DNA of 64,000 nucleotides from Azotobacter paspali (GCF_042434745.1 NZ_JBHLSS010000145.1), one strand, 5' to 3'. Positions 52,136 through 61,959 are shown, counted from the first letter of the stretch. Notes: generated by a model from the sequence alone, not told the origin. A program made the numbers and translations.

Positions 52136-54745
52136 TTAGGCTTGCAGAACCGGGAGTTCGGCCTTGGCGGCCGCTTCCTTGTACTCGGCGATCTGGTCGA
52201 AGGACAGGTAGCGATAGATATCGGCAGCCATGGTGTCGATGCTCTTCGCGTACTCCATGTATTCCTCGACGGTCGGCAGCTTGCCGAGGATCGAGGCGAC
52301 CGACGCCAGTTCGGCGGAGGCCAGGAACACGTTGGTCGCATCGCCCAGACGGTTCGGGAAGTTACGGGTCGAGGTGGAGACCACGGTCGAACCGGTCTGT
52401 ACGCGGGCCTGGTTACCCATGCACAGCGAGCAGCCCGGCATTTCCATGCGCGCACCGGCCTTGCCGTAGATGCCGTAATAGCCTTCCTCGGTCAGTTGGT
52501 GGGCGTCCATCTTGGTCGGCGGAGCCAGCCACAGACGGGTCGGGATGCCGCCCTTAACCTTGTCGAGCAGCTTGCCGGCGGCGCGGAAGTGACCGATGTT
52601 GGTCATGCAGGAACCGATGAACACTTCGTCGATCTTCTGGCCGGCGACGCTGGACAGCAGACGGGCGTCGTCCGGATCGTTCGGCGCGCAGAGGACCGGC
52701 TCCTTGACGTCGGCCAGATCGATCTCGATCACGGCGGCGTACTCGGCGTCCTTGTCGGCTTCCAGCAGTTGCGGCTTGGCCAGCCAGGCTTCCATCGCCT
52801 GGGCACGACGCTCCAGGGTGCGCGGATCGCCGTAGCCTTCGCCGATCATCCAGCGCAGCATGGTGATGTTGGACTTCAGGTACTCGGCGATGGCCTTTTC
52901 CGGCAACTTGATGGTGCAGCCGGCAGCCGAACGCTCGGCGGAGGCGTCGGACAGTTCGAATGCCTGCTCGACGGTCAGCTCGTTCAGACCTTCGATCTCG
53001 AGGATGCGGCCGGAGAAGATGTTCTTCTTGCCCTTCTTCTCGACGGTCAGCAGGCCGGCTTGGATGGCGTAGTAGGGGATGGCATGCACCAGGTCACGCA
53101 GGGTAATACCGGGCTGCAGCTTGCCCTTGAAGCGCACCAGCACGGATTCCGGCATGTCCAGCGGCATCACGCCGGTGGCGGCGGCGAAGGCGACTAGGCC
53201 GGAGCCGGCCGGGAAGGAGATGCCGATCGGAAAGCGGGTGTGCGAGTCGCCACCGGTACCCACGGTGTCCGGCAGCAGCATGCGGTTCAGCCAGCTGTGG
53301 ATGATACCGTCGCCGGGACGCAGGGAGACGCCGCCACGGGTGCGGATGAAATCCGGCAGGGTGTGGTGGGTCTTGACGTCGATGGGCTTGGGATAGGCGG
53401 CGGTGTGGCAGAATGATTGCATCACCAGGTCGGCGGAGAAGCCCAGGCACGCCAGATCCTTCAGCTCGTCGCGGGTCATCGGGCCGGTGGTGTCCTGGGA
53501 GCCGACGGTGGTCATCTTCGGTTCGCAGTAGGTACCCGGACGGACGCCTTTGCCTTCCGGCAGGCCGCAGGCGCGACCGACCATCTTCTGGGCCAGACTG
53601 TAGCCCTTGCCGCTGTCGGCCGGGACTTCCGGCTTCTTGAACAGGGTGGAGGGAGCCAGGCCCAGTTCTGCGCGGGCCTTCTCGGTCAGGCCGCGGCCGA
53701 TGATCAGCGGGATGCGGCCACCGGCGCGGACTTCATCGAGCAGCACGTCGGTCTTCAGCGCGAAGGTGGCGACCAGCTCGTCGCTGCCGTTGCGGCGCAC
53801 TTCGCCCTTGATCGGGTAGACGTCGATCACGTCGCCCATGGCCAGGTTGGTGCAGTCGAATTCGATCGGCAGGGCGCCGGCGTCTTCCATGGTGTTGTAG
53901 AAGATCGGGGCGATCTTGGTGCCGAAGCAGAAACCACCGGCGCGCTTGTTCGGAACAAAGGGGATGTCGTCGCCGAAGAACCACAGCACCGAGTTGGTGG
54001 CGGACTTACGGGAAGAACCGGTGCCGACCACGTCACCGACGTAGGCGACCGGGAAGCCCTTGGCCTTGACCGCTTCGATCTGCTTCAGCGGACCGACGGA
54101 GCCGGGCTGGACTGGCTCGATGCCATCGCGGGCCATCTTCAGCATGGCCAGGGCGTGCAGCGGGATATCGGGGCGCGACCAGGCGTCCGGAGCCGGGGAC
54201 AGGTCGTCGGTGTTGGTTTCGCCCGGGACCTTGAACACGGTCAGGGTGACTTTTTCCGGAACGGCGGGCTTGGCGGTGAACCACTCACCGTCGGCCCAGG
54301 ACTGCAGCACGGCCTTGGCGGCGGCGTTGCCCTTCTTGGCGCGTTCGGCGACGTCGTGGAAGGCGTCGAACATCAACAGGGTGTGCTTGAGCTGGTCGGC
54401 GGCGGCGTTGGCCAGCTCGGCGCTGTCCAGCAGCTCGACCAGGGTGGCGATGTTGTAGCCGCCCTGCATGGTGCCCAGCAGCTCGACGGCGCGGATCTTG
54501 CTGATCAGCGGGGAAGCGGCTTCGCCCTTGGCGATGGCGGAGAGGAAACCGGCCTTGACGTAGGCTGCCTCGTCCACGCCCGGCGGAACACGATGGGTGA
54601 TCAGGTCAAGCAGGAATTCTTCTTCGCCGGCCGGCGGATTCTTCAGCAGTTCGACCAGAGCAGCGGTCTGTTCGGCATTCAGCGGCTGGGGCACAACACC
54701 CAGGGCGGTACGCTCAGCTACGTGTTTGCGGTAGGCTTCAAGCAC
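52136..54745 (-). CDS. acnB: bifunctional aconitate hydratase 2 / 2-methylisocitrate dehydratase
   Basis: An 869-residue AcnB. It has the N-terminal HEAT-like domain (VPQPLNAEQTAALVELLKNPP), then the swivel domain (GDVVGTGSSRKSATNSVLWFFGDD) placed before the catalytic core as is particular to AcnB, and cluster-binding segments including GSCMTNIGHFRAAG and CSLCMGNQARV, with TVGSQDTTGPMTRDELKDLACLGF. It works in the citric acid cycle and can rehydrate 2-methylaconitate in the methylcitrate cycle. The start is GTG at 54745 (GTG-CTT-GAA-GCC) with GAGG 8 bases upstream, which gives the standard length. Confidence 0.96.
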   Translation of the reverse strand: MLEAYRKHVAERTALGVVPQPLNAEQTAALVELLKNPPAGEEEFLLDLITHRVPPGVDEAAYVKAGFLSAIAKGEAASPLISKIRAVELLGTMQGGYNIATLVELLDSAELANAAADQLKHTLLMFDAFHDVAERAKKGNAAAKAVLQSWADGEWFTAKPAVPEKVTLTVFKVPGETNTDDLSPAPDAWSRPDIPLHALAMLKMARDGIEPVQPGSVGPLKQIEAVKAKGFPVAYVGDVVGTGSSRKSATNSVLWFFGDDIPFVPNKRAGGFCFGTKIAPIFYNTMEDAGALPIEFDCTNLAMGDVIDVYPIKGEVRRNGSDELVATFALKTDVLLDEVRAGGRIPLIIGRGLTEKARAELGLAPSTLFKKPEVPADSGKGYSLAQKMVGRACGLPEGKGVRPGTYCEPKMTTVGSQDTTGPMTRDELKDLACLGFSADLVMQSFCHTAAYPKPIDVKTHHTLPDFIRTRGGVSLRPGDGIIHSWLNRMLLPDTVGTGGDSHTRFPIGISFPAGSGLVAFAAATGVMPLDMPESVLVRFKGKLQPGITLRDLVHAIPYYAIQAGLLTVEKKGKKNIFSGRILEIEGLNELTVEQAFELSDASAERSAAGCTIKLPEKAIAEYLKSNITMLRWMIGEGYGDPRTLERRAQAMEAWLAKPQLLEADKDAEYAAVIEIDLADVKEPVLCAPNDPDDARLLSSVAGQKIDEVFIGSCMTNIGHFRAAGKLLDKVKGGIPTRLWLAPPTKMDAHQLTEEGYYGIYGKAGARMEMPGCSLCMGNQARVQTGSTVVSTSTRNFPNRLGDATNVFLASAELASVASILGKLPTVEEYMEYAKSIDTMAADIYRYLSFDQIAEYKEAAAKAELPVLQA

Positions 54746-54865
54746 AGTTTTACCCTCATCAGTGGTCCCGGGAGCTTCCGGAACACTCATCCTGGGAATC
54801 CCCGCACGCAAGCGCCTTAGCCACTTTATGGGCAGCACGGCCAAGGTTGCGGTGATCCCCCTCCA

Positions 54866-54983
54866 GAAGCTGTTTTCAAAGTTTTACGCCGAGGGAGGGG
54901 AGGCGCCCGGCACCTTGCCTGTGGCGGGACGCCTGCGCCGTTCCTCGGGCCAACTGTGCTCGTGACGCTTTGAAAACAGCTTC
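54866..54983. repeat. 118-bp MITE-like element upstream of acnB
   Basis: Perfect 16-bp terminal inverted repeats, GAAGCTGTTTTCAAAG (54866-54881) and its complement at 54968-54983, enclose a GC-rich self-complementary middle (GCCGAGG/CCTCGGG and GGCGCC-type pairs). TCCAG and CTGGA just outside extend the symmetry. No coding content. It lies 120 bp upstream of the acnB start and may affect its promoter. Confidence 0.65.
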
Positions 54984-55130
54984 AACTGGACAGTGGTGCC
55001 AAAAAGGCGTTGGCAGTTTACTGGAAAGCGATGGCCGAGTTAAAGCTGCCAGAGGCTTCAAGCGGGTGACCGGGCCTAGACAAAGGGCTAAGATGCCCCC
55101 GTTTTCCGCTTTCACCGGCCTCTCTCACCC

Positions 55131-55607
55131 ATGTCTCATCAGCGCATCAAGACGCCCTGCATCGGTCTCTGCTCGACGGTCTATGGCGATCTGGTCTGCC
55201 GGGGCTGCAAGCGCTTCCACCACGAAGTAGTGAACTGGAACCAGTATGCCGAGGTGGAGAAGCGCGCCGTCTGGGGGCGCCTGGAGGCTTTGCTGGTGCA
55301 GGTGGTGCAGGCCAAGCTGGAGGTGTTCGACGCGCAGCGTCTGCGCGATCAACTGGAGCAGCGGCAGATCCGTTTCCTGACCGAGCAGTCGGTGTATTGC
55401 TGGGCTTACCAATTGATCGCCCGCGGCGCCCGGGCGATCAACCAGCTCGAGGCCTATGGCATCGCCCTATTGCCGGAATTCCGCGATTGGGAGTTGTCGG
55501 CTCTGCGCGATGCCATCGACCGCGAGTTCTTCCTACTTTCCGAGGCTCACTACGAGCGCTACATCGCGCCGCGTTTTCTGCGCGGCGATTTGCAGATGCG
55601 TGTTTGA
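55131..55607 (+). CDS. DUF1289 protein
   Basis: A 158-residue protein. The N-terminal DUF1289 domain shows KTPCIGLCSTVYGDLVCRGCKRFHHEVVNW (landmark), a four-cysteine pattern C-x3-C-x8-C-x2-C that probably binds a metal or Fe-S cluster. The C-terminal two thirds are helical with an uncharacterised extension (QSVYCWAYQLIARGARAINQLE). No role is known to me. It precedes miaE on the same strand with a 76-base gap. Confidence 0.8.
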   Translation: MSHQRIKTPCIGLCSTVYGDLVCRGCKRFHHEVVNWNQYAEVEKRAVWGRLEALLVQVVQAKLEVFDAQRLRDQLEQRQIRFLTEQSVYCWAYQLIARGARAINQLEAYGIALLPEFRDWELSALRDAIDREFFLLSEAHYERYIAPRFLRGDLQMRV

Positions 55608-55683
55608 GAGCGGATGCAGCCGGCTCCTCCGCCCTGGGTGGGGGCCGTATAATGCTCAGCCTTTCAAGTCCAGTCAGATTGCC

Positions 55684-56286
55684 ATGTCCCTGCTTCCCGA
55701 AATCGAAAGTTTCCTGCTCTGCCCGACACCCCGAACCTGGATCGAGCAGGCGTTGTTGCATCCCGAGATCCTGTTGATCGATCACGCCAACTGCGAGAAG
55801 AAGGCGGCCGGTACGGCATTGACCCTGTTGTTCCGGCATGTCGACAAGGAGGATCTGCAGTACAAGTTGTCGCGCCTGGCGCGCGAAGAGCTGCGCCATT
55901 TCGAGCAGGTGGCCGAACTGATGAAGAAGCGTGGCGTCGTCTACCGGCCGCTCAGCGCCTCGCTCTACGCCCAGCGCCTGCATGCGCATATCCGCAAGAA
56001 CGAGCCGGGGCGGCTGATCGATACCCTGATCGTCGGTGCCTACATCGAGGCGCGCTCCTGCGAACGTTTCCATCGTCTGGCGCCATTCCTCGACGAGGAG
56101 CTAGGGCACTTCTACGTCTCGCTGCTCGCCTCGGAGGCGCGGCACTATCAGGACTATCTGGGCATGGCCCGCCAGTATGCCGGCGAGCCGATCGACGAGC
56201 GCGTGGCCTTTTTCGCCGAGATCGAGCGCCAGGCGATCCTTGTCCCGGATACGGAGTTCCGTTTCCATAGCGGTGCGCCGGCCTGA
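55684..56286 (+). CDS. miaE: tRNA-(ms2io6A37) hydroxylase MiaE
   Basis: A 200-residue ferritin-like di-iron monooxygenase that hydroxylates the isopentenyl group at A37 of tRNAs reading U-starting codons. The carboxylate-bridged di-iron ligands lie in HANCEKKAAGTAL, REELRHFEQV, GAYIEARSCERF and SEARHYQDYL. It follows the DUF1289 gene and converges on lpxH. Confidence 0.92.
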   Translation: MSLLPEIESFLLCPTPRTWIEQALLHPEILLIDHANCEKKAAGTALTLLFRHVDKEDLQYKLSRLAREELRHFEQVAELMKKRGVVYRPLSASLYAQRLHAHIRKNEPGRLIDTLIVGAYIEARSCERFHRLAPFLDEELGHFYVSLLASEARHYQDYLGMARQYAGEPIDERVAFFAEIERQAILVPDTEFRFHSGAPA

Positions 56287-56423
56287 CCGCCGTTCTTCCC
56301 AAACTGGCTTCGGGGGCGCGCGGAGCGAACGAGAGGCACATGCCGCCGTGGCTTCCTCGTTCTAAGCGGCCGATGCGAGATGCACTCGATGCGGAACGGA
56401 TATGGTGGGGCGAGCCTTGGCCC

Positions 56424-57149
56424 TTAGTCGATGGGGAAGGGAGTCAGGTGATAGCCGCCTCTGTCGACTTGCAGTACCCAGCCCTGTCGGTTCCAGTCGC
56501 CCAGGACTATGCGCTGGGCCTGACGGCCATCGACCTGCAGTTCGTGCACGGCGGGGCGGTGGGTATGGCCATGGATCAGGGTCAGCACGCCGTGGGCGGC
56601 CATGATTCGCGGCACTTCTTCAGGTGTGACATCGACGATTTCGGTAGCCTTCCGGCGGACCTGCATACGGCTGGCATCGCGCCATTTGCGTGCCAGTTGC
56701 CGGCGCTTGGAGAGGGGCAGGTGGCGTAGGAGCCATACCGACACCGGGTTGCGCAGGCGCCAGCGAAAGCGCATGTAGGCGATGTCGCGGGTGCATAGGG
56801 TATCGCCATGCATCAGCAGCACGGGAGCGCCGTTCAGGATGATGCGGCTGGGGTCGCGCAGAAGGGTGCAACCGGCTTGGCGGCAGAACGAGCGGCCGAC
56901 GAGGAAGTCGCGGTTGCCGTGCATCAGGAAGATCCGCGTGCCCCGTTCCGTCACTTCGCGAAGAGCTGCGGCGATGTCGTGCTGGAAGGATGTCATGGCG
57001 TCGTCACCGATCCAGGCCTCGAAGAAATCGCCGAGGATGTACAGGGCTTCGGCCTGGCTGGCACGCTCCTTCAGAAAGCGTAGAAACGCCCGGGCTATGT
57101 CCGGGCGCTCCTCGTCAAGATGCAGATCCGAGATCAGCAGTGTAGTCAT
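56424..57149 (-). CDS. lpxH: UDP-2,3-diacylglucosamine diphosphatase LpxH
   Basis: A 241-residue metallophosphoesterase of lipid A synthesis that cleaves UDP-2,3-diacylglucosamine to lipid X and UMP. Motifs are LLISDLHLDEE, LGDFFEAWIGDD, LMHGNRDFLVG, VLLMHGDTLCT and IHGHTHRP, together with the insertion region rich in Arg and aromatic residues that covers the acyl chains. ppiB lies immediately upstream with five bases between the two genes. Confidence 0.94.
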   Translation of the reverse strand: MTTLLISDLHLDEERPDIARAFLRFLKERASQAEALYILGDFFEAWIGDDAMTSFQHDIAAALREVTERGTRIFLMHGNRDFLVGRSFCRQAGCTLLRDPSRIILNGAPVLLMHGDTLCTRDIAYMRFRWRLRNPVSVWLLRHLPLSKRRQLARKWRDASRMQVRRKATEIVDVTPEEVPRIMAAHGVLTLIHGHTHRPAVHELQVDGRQAQRIVLGDWNRQGWVLQVDRGGYHLTPFPID

Positions 57150-57154
57150 CGGGA

Positions 57155-57649
57155 TTATTCGACGATCTCGGCCTTCTCGATGATCACGTCGTCCACTGGC
57201 ACGTCGCCATGGCCGGCGCGGCTGCCGGTGGCTACGCTCTTGATCTTGTCGACCACATCCGTGCCCTCGACCACTTCACCGAATACGGCGTAGCCCCAAC
57301 CGTGCGCGGTCGGCGCGGTGTGGTCGAGAAAGGCGTTGTCCTTGACGTTGATGAAGAACTGCGCGCTGGCCGAGTGCGGGTCGGGCGTGCGCGCCATGGC
57401 AATGGTGTATTTCTTGTTGGACAGGCCGTTGTTGGCCTCGTTCTTGATCGGTGCACGGGTTGACTTCTGCTTCATGCCCGGCTCGAAACCGCCGCCCTGG
57501 ATCATGAAGCCGTCGATCACTCGGTGGAAGATGGTGCCGTCGTAGTGGCCGTCCTTCACATACTGCTCGAAGTTGGCGGCGGTTTCCGGGGCCTTGTCGG
57601 CGAATAGCTTCAGGGTGATGGTGCCGTGGTTGGTTTGCAGCTTGATCAT
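57155..57649 (-). CDS. ppiB: peptidyl-prolyl cis-trans isomerase B (cyclophilin)
   Basis: A 164-residue cytoplasmic cyclophilin. It contains GTIFHRVIDGFMIQGGGF, SAQFFINVKDNAFLD and GYAVFGEVVEGTDVVDKI, which make up the active-site face, and has no signal peptide. The ppiB-lpxH pair is conserved in pseudomonads, and here they form one unit reading away from glnS. Confidence 0.94.
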   Translation of the reverse strand: MIKLQTNHGTITLKLFADKAPETAANFEQYVKDGHYDGTIFHRVIDGFMIQGGGFEPGMKQKSTRAPIKNEANNGLSNKKYTIAMARTPDPHSASAQFFINVKDNAFLDHTAPTAHGWGYAVFGEVVEGTDVVDKIKSVATGSRAGHGDVPVDDVIIEKAEIVE

Positions 57650-57805
57650 GGCTGAATTCCGCTGGGTGGATTGGGGATGCCCGGAGTCCGCCGGCCAATG
57701 CTCGTTGTTGCCGGATCTCTGTCAGGGGCATGATGGGTCCGCTATGATAAGCCCTTTGCATTGGCCGGCCTACCCTGGCCGGCGCCGACATGTTTCAAGG
57801 ATCCC

Positions 57806-59473
57806 ATGAGCAAGCCCGAGACTCCCGCCGCCGCGAACTTCCTCCGCCCGATCGTCCAGGCCGACCTGGAGTCGGGCAAGCACGCCAAGATCGTCACCCG
57901 CTTCCCGCCGGAGCCCAACGGCTATCTGCATATCGGCCATGCCAAGTCGATCTGTCTGAACTTCGGTCTGGCCCAGGAGTTCGGTGGCGAGTGCAACCTG
58001 CGTTTCGACGACACCAACCCGGCCAAGGAGGACCAGGAGTACATCGATGCGATCAAGAGTGACGTCCGCTGGCTGGGCTTCCAGTGGGCGGGCGAGGAGC
58101 GCTACGCCTCCAGCTATTTCGACCAGCTCTACGACTGGGCGATTCATCTGATCGAGGCCGGCAAGGCCTACGTCTGCGATCTGTCGCCGGACGAGGCGCG
58201 CGATTACCGTGGCAGCCTGACCGAGCCGGGAAGGAACAGCCCCTACCGAGAACGCTCGGTGGAAGAGAACCTCGACTTGTTCGCGCGCATGAAGGCTGGC
58301 GAGTTCGCGGATGGCGCACGGGCCCTGCGGGCGAAGATCGACATGGCCGCCCCGAACATGAACCTGCGCGACCCGATCCTCTATCGTATCCGCCACGCCC
58401 ATCACCATCAGACCGGCGACAAGTGGTGCATCTACCCGAGCTACGATTTCACCCACGGCCAGTCGGATGCCATCGAAGGCATCACTCACTCGATCTGCAC
58501 CCTGGAGTTCGAGGATCACCGTCCGCTCTACGAGTGGTTCCTGGATAACCTGCCTGTGCCGTGCCGACCGCGCCAGTACGAGTTCGCCCGCCTCAATCTG
58601 AATTACACCATCACCAGCAAGCGCAAGCTCAAGCAATTGGTCGACGAGGGGTATGTCGGCGGCTGGGACGACCCGCGCATGTCGACTTTGTCCGGTTATC
58701 GCCGCCGCGGCTACACACCGGCTTCGATCCGTGCCTTCTGCGACATGATCGGTGTCAACCGCGCTGGCGGCGTGGTCGATATCGGCATGCTGGAGTTCGC
58801 CATCCGCGAGGATCTAGACGCCAACGCCGCGCGTGCCATGTGCGTGCTCAAGCCGCTGAAAGTGGTGATCACCAATTATCCGCAAGGGCGGGTCGAAAAC
58901 CTCGAGTTGCCGCGCCATCCCAAGCAGGACATGGGTGTGCGCGTGCTTCCGTTCTCCCGCGAGATCTACATCGATGCCGGCGATTTCGAGGAAACCCCTC
59001 CGGCCGGCTACAAGCGCCTGATTCCCGGTGGTGAGGTGCGCCTGCGCGGTAGCTACGTGATCCGCGCCGACGAAGCGATCAAGGACGAAGCCGGCAACAT
59101 CATCGAGCTACGCTGTTCCTATGATGAGAACACTCTCGGCAAGAACCCGGAAGGCCGCAAGGTCAAGGGAGTGATTCACTGGGTGCCGGTCGAGGGTAGC
59201 GTTGAATGCGAGGTGCGCCTGTACGATCGTCTGTTCAAGGTCGCCAATCCGGAGAAGAGCGAAGAGGGCGGCAATTTTCTCGATAACATTAATCCCTGCT
59301 CCCTGGTGGTGCTCACAGGTTGCCGCGCGGAGCCTTCGCTGGCCAATGCGCAGCCGGAGGAGCGCTTCCAGTTCGAGCGCGAAGGTTACTTCTGCGCCGA
59401 CCTGAAGGACTCCAGGCCGGGCGCCCCGGTGTTCAATCGTACCGTCACCCTGCGCGACTCCTGGGGGCAGTGA
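57806..59473 (+). CDS. glnS: glutaminyl-tRNA synthetase
   Basis: A 555-residue class Ic synthetase. The HIGH signature is PEPNGYLHIGHAKSI, further core segments are RFDDTNPAKEDQEYIDAI and GITHSICTLEFEDHRPLY, and the KMSKS-like loop is TITSKRKLKQL. The C-terminal anticodon-binding beta barrels follow. The ATG at 57806 fits the normal N-terminus. The stop is directly followed by the cysS start. Confidence 0.96.
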   Translation: MSKPETPAAANFLRPIVQADLESGKHAKIVTRFPPEPNGYLHIGHAKSICLNFGLAQEFGGECNLRFDDTNPAKEDQEYIDAIKSDVRWLGFQWAGEERYASSYFDQLYDWAIHLIEAGKAYVCDLSPDEARDYRGSLTEPGRNSPYRERSVEENLDLFARMKAGEFADGARALRAKIDMAAPNMNLRDPILYRIRHAHHHQTGDKWCIYPSYDFTHGQSDAIEGITHSICTLEFEDHRPLYEWFLDNLPVPCRPRQYEFARLNLNYTITSKRKLKQLVDEGYVGGWDDPRMSTLSGYRRRGYTPASIRAFCDMIGVNRAGGVVDIGMLEFAIREDLDANAARAMCVLKPLKVVITNYPQGRVENLELPRHPKQDMGVRVLPFSREIYIDAGDFEETPPAGYKRLIPGGEVRLRGSYVIRADEAIKDEAGNIIELRCSYDENTLGKNPEGRKVKGVIHWVPVEGSVECEVRLYDRLFKVANPEKSEEGGNFLDNINPCSLVVLTGCRAEPSLANAQPEERFQFEREGYFCADLKDSRPGAPVFNRTVTLRDSWGQ

Positions 59474-60859
59474 ATGACGCTTTCCATCTACAGCACCCTG
59501 TCCAAGGGCAAGGAAGTGTTCAAGCCACTGGAGGGCAACAAGGTCCGCATGTATGTATGCGGCATGACCGTCTATGACTTCTGCCATATCGGTCACGCGC
59601 GGGTGATGGTGGCGTTCGATGTGGTTTCCCGCTGGTTGCGCCATAGCGGCTACGATGTCACCTATGTGCGCAACATCACCGACATCGACGACAAGATCAT
59701 CCGGCGCGCCAACGAGAACGGCGAGTCGTTCCAGGACCTGGTCGGTCGCATGATCGCCGCCATGCACAAGGACGAGGCGCGCCTGAATGTACTGCGCCCG
59801 GACAGCGAGCCGCGCGCCACCGATCACATCGCCGGCATGCATGCGATGATCCGGACCCTGATCGATAAAGGCTATGCCTACGCGCCGGGCAACGGTGATG
59901 TCTATTACCGGGTCGGCAAGTTCGAAGGCTACGGCAAGCTGTCGCGCCGCAGGATCGAGGACCTGAAGATCGGTGCGCGCATCGAGCCGGGCGAAGCCAA
60001 GGAAGATCCGCTCGACTTCGTGCTGTGGAAGGGCGCCAAGCCGGGCGAGCCGAGCTGGGAGTCGCCCTGGGGAGCCGGTCGGCCGGGTTGGCACATCGAA
60101 TGCTCGGTGATGTCTACCTGCTGCTTGGGCGAGACCTTCGACATCCATGGCGGCGGCCCGGACCTGGTTTTCCCGCACCATGAGAACGAGATCGCGCAGA
60201 GCGAGGCGGCCACCGGCAAGCGGTACGCCAACATCTGGATGCATGCCGGCGCAGTACGTGTCGACGGCGAGAAAATGTCCAAATCGCTGGGCAACTTCTT
60301 CACCATTCGTGAGGTGCTGGAGAAATACCATCCCGAAGTGGTGCGTTACCTGCTGGTATCCAGCCACTACCGGAGTCCGATCAACTACTCCGAGGACAGC
60401 CTGCGTGAGGCTAGGGCTGCGCTGGAGCGTTTCTACAACGCGCTCAAGGTCCTGCCGGCTGCGCAGCCCACTGGTGGCGATGCGTATGTGGCACGCTTCA
60501 ACGCGGCGATGGACGATGACTTCAATACCCCGGAGGCCTGTGCCGTGTTGTTCGAACTGGCGCGCGAGGTCAATCGCCTGCGTGACACGCATTTGCAATC
60601 GGCTGCATCGTTGGCTGCGCGTCTGAAGGAGCTGGGTGGCCTGCTCGGTGTATTGCAGTTGGAGCCGGAGGCCTTCCTGCAGGCCGGCGCTGCGGATAGG
60701 GTGGATGCCGCCGAAGTTGAAGCGCTGATCGCTGCGCGCCTCGCTGCGCGTGCTGAAAAGAACTGGGCCGAGTCCGACCGCATTCGCGACCGGCTTGCTG
60801 CCATGGGCGTATTGCTGGAAGACGGTAAGAACGGCACCATCTGGCGCCTGGTCGACTGA
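59474..60859 (+). CDS. cysS: cysteinyl-tRNA synthetase
   Basis: A 461-residue class Ia synthetase. It has VRMYVCGMTVYDFCHIGHAR (HIGH motif and a zinc Cys), RNITDIDDKIIRRA, WHIECSVMS with another zinc ligand, HHENEIAQSEA, and the KMSKS loop GEKMSKSLGNFF. It begins on the base after the glnS stop codon, so the two are translated from one message. Confidence 0.96.
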   Translation: MTLSIYSTLSKGKEVFKPLEGNKVRMYVCGMTVYDFCHIGHARVMVAFDVVSRWLRHSGYDVTYVRNITDIDDKIIRRANENGESFQDLVGRMIAAMHKDEARLNVLRPDSEPRATDHIAGMHAMIRTLIDKGYAYAPGNGDVYYRVGKFEGYGKLSRRRIEDLKIGARIEPGEAKEDPLDFVLWKGAKPGEPSWESPWGAGRPGWHIECSVMSTCCLGETFDIHGGGPDLVFPHHENEIAQSEAATGKRYANIWMHAGAVRVDGEKMSKSLGNFFTIREVLEKYHPEVVRYLLVSSHYRSPINYSEDSLREARAALERFYNALKVLPAAQPTGGDAYVARFNAAMDDDFNTPEACAVLFELAREVNRLRDTHLQSAASLAARLKELGGLLGVLQLEPEAFLQAGAADRVDAAEVEALIAARLAARAEKNWAESDRIRDRLAAMGVLLEDGKNGTIWRLVD

Positions 60860-60906
60860 GGGGCATCTTCGGAAGAGCAAGGTGCCAAAGATGCGCCTGT
60901 GGGCGG

Positions 60907-60932
60907 AAAATGGCACTCTAGGGTGCCATTTT
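60907..60932. terminator. bidirectional terminator between cysS and folD
   Basis: AAAATGGCAC-TCTAGG-GTGCCATTTT is a perfect 10-bp stem with a T-run in either direction, between two convergent genes. Confidence 0.85.
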
Positions 60933-60949
60933 CATGGGGGCTGTTCTGG

Positions 60950-61804
60950 TTAGCGGTGCAACTGCTCGGCTGCGTGCAGGGTGTTTTCCAGAAGGCAGGC
61001 TCGGGTCATCGGGCCAACACCGCCCGGGACAGGGGTGATCCATTCCGCGCGTGCGGCCGCGGAGGAAAACTCCACGTCGCCGACCAGTCTGCCGTCGTCC
61101 AGCCGGTTGATGCCGACATCTATGACGATCGCTCCCGGTTTGATCCATTCGCCTTTGACCAGACCGGGCTTTCCGGCTGCAGCTATCACCAGGTCGGCGC
61201 GACTGACATGCTCGGCCAGATTGCGGGTGAACCGGTGGGTGACGGTCACGGTACAGCCGGCCAGCAGCAGTTCCAGCGCCATCGGACGGCCGACGATATT
61301 GGAGGCGCCGACGACCGTGGCATCCAGCCCGTACAGGTTTACGCCGGTGCTCTGCAGGAGCGTCATGATGCCTTTGGGGGTGCAGGGGCGCAGCAGCGGC
61401 ATGCGTTGGGCGAGGCGACCGATGTTGTAAGGGTGGAAGCCGTCCACGTCCTTGTCAGGGCGGATGCGCTCGAGCAGCAGGGAGGCGTCAAGGTGTACTG
61501 GAAGCGGTAGCTGTACCAGAATTCCGTCGATCGCCGGGTCTTCGTTCAGGCGGTCGATCAGGGATAAAAGTTCTCCCTGGGTAGTGCTGGCGGAAAGATC
61601 GTAGGCTCGGGAGTGGAAGCCCACTTCTTCGCAGTCCTTGCGCTTGTGGGATACATAGACTTGAGAGGCTGGATCGGTTCCCACCAGGATGACTGCCAGG
61701 CCGGGAGCGCGCAGGCCCTGCTGGCGTCGCTCAGCGACACGTTGGGCGATCTGCTGACGAAGACTGGCGGCGATCGCTTTGCCGTCGATTAATTTCGCAG
61801 TCAT
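60950..61804 (-). CDS. folD: methylenetetrahydrofolate dehydrogenase / methenyltetrahydrofolate cyclohydrolase
   Basis: A 284-residue bifunctional FolD that interconverts C1-tetrahydrofolates. Signature stretches are VGTDPASQVYVSHKRKDCEEVGF (landmark with the active-site Lys), GILVQLPLP, DVDGFHP, PCTPKGIM, VVGASNIVGRP and KPGLVKGEWIKPGAIVIDVGINR. It is the last protein gene before the tRNA cluster. Confidence 0.95.
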   Translation of the reverse strand: MTAKLIDGKAIAASLRQQIAQRVAERRQQGLRAPGLAVILVGTDPASQVYVSHKRKDCEEVGFHSRAYDLSASTTQGELLSLIDRLNEDPAIDGILVQLPLPVHLDASLLLERIRPDKDVDGFHPYNIGRLAQRMPLLRPCTPKGIMTLLQSTGVNLYGLDATVVGASNIVGRPMALELLLAGCTVTVTHRFTRNLAEHVSRADLVIAAAGKPGLVKGEWIKPGAIVIDVGINRLDDGRLVGDVEFSSAAARAEWITPVPGGVGPMTRACLLENTLHAAEQLHR

Positions 61805-61932
61805 GACGCTTGCTTGACCGTAAGTTGATAAGACGAAGCGGACATTCTCGCATGGCGAGGCTAAGGGGCCAACGTGGGCGACCGATTGCTACCGCCACTC
61901 CTTACATCTTGCTGATTTATTTAAAAATATTA

Positions 61933-61959
61933 TTGACACTGAATTGTCTGCTCTATAAG
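61933..61959 (+). promoter_or_regulatory. probable promoter of the tRNA cluster
   Basis: TTGACA (61933-61938), a 15-base spacer and TATAAG (61954-61959) are followed by a GC-rich discriminator (GCCCCGC), typical of stringently controlled stable-RNA promoters. The spacer is shorter than the optimal 17. It lies in an AT-rich patch about 110 bp before tRNA-Arg. Confidence 0.6.

Noticed and set aside
53417..54820. 467-codon open frame opposite acnB
   Set aside because: Antisense shadow. The acnB frame on the other strand matches a known family over its full length, and this frame resembles nothing.
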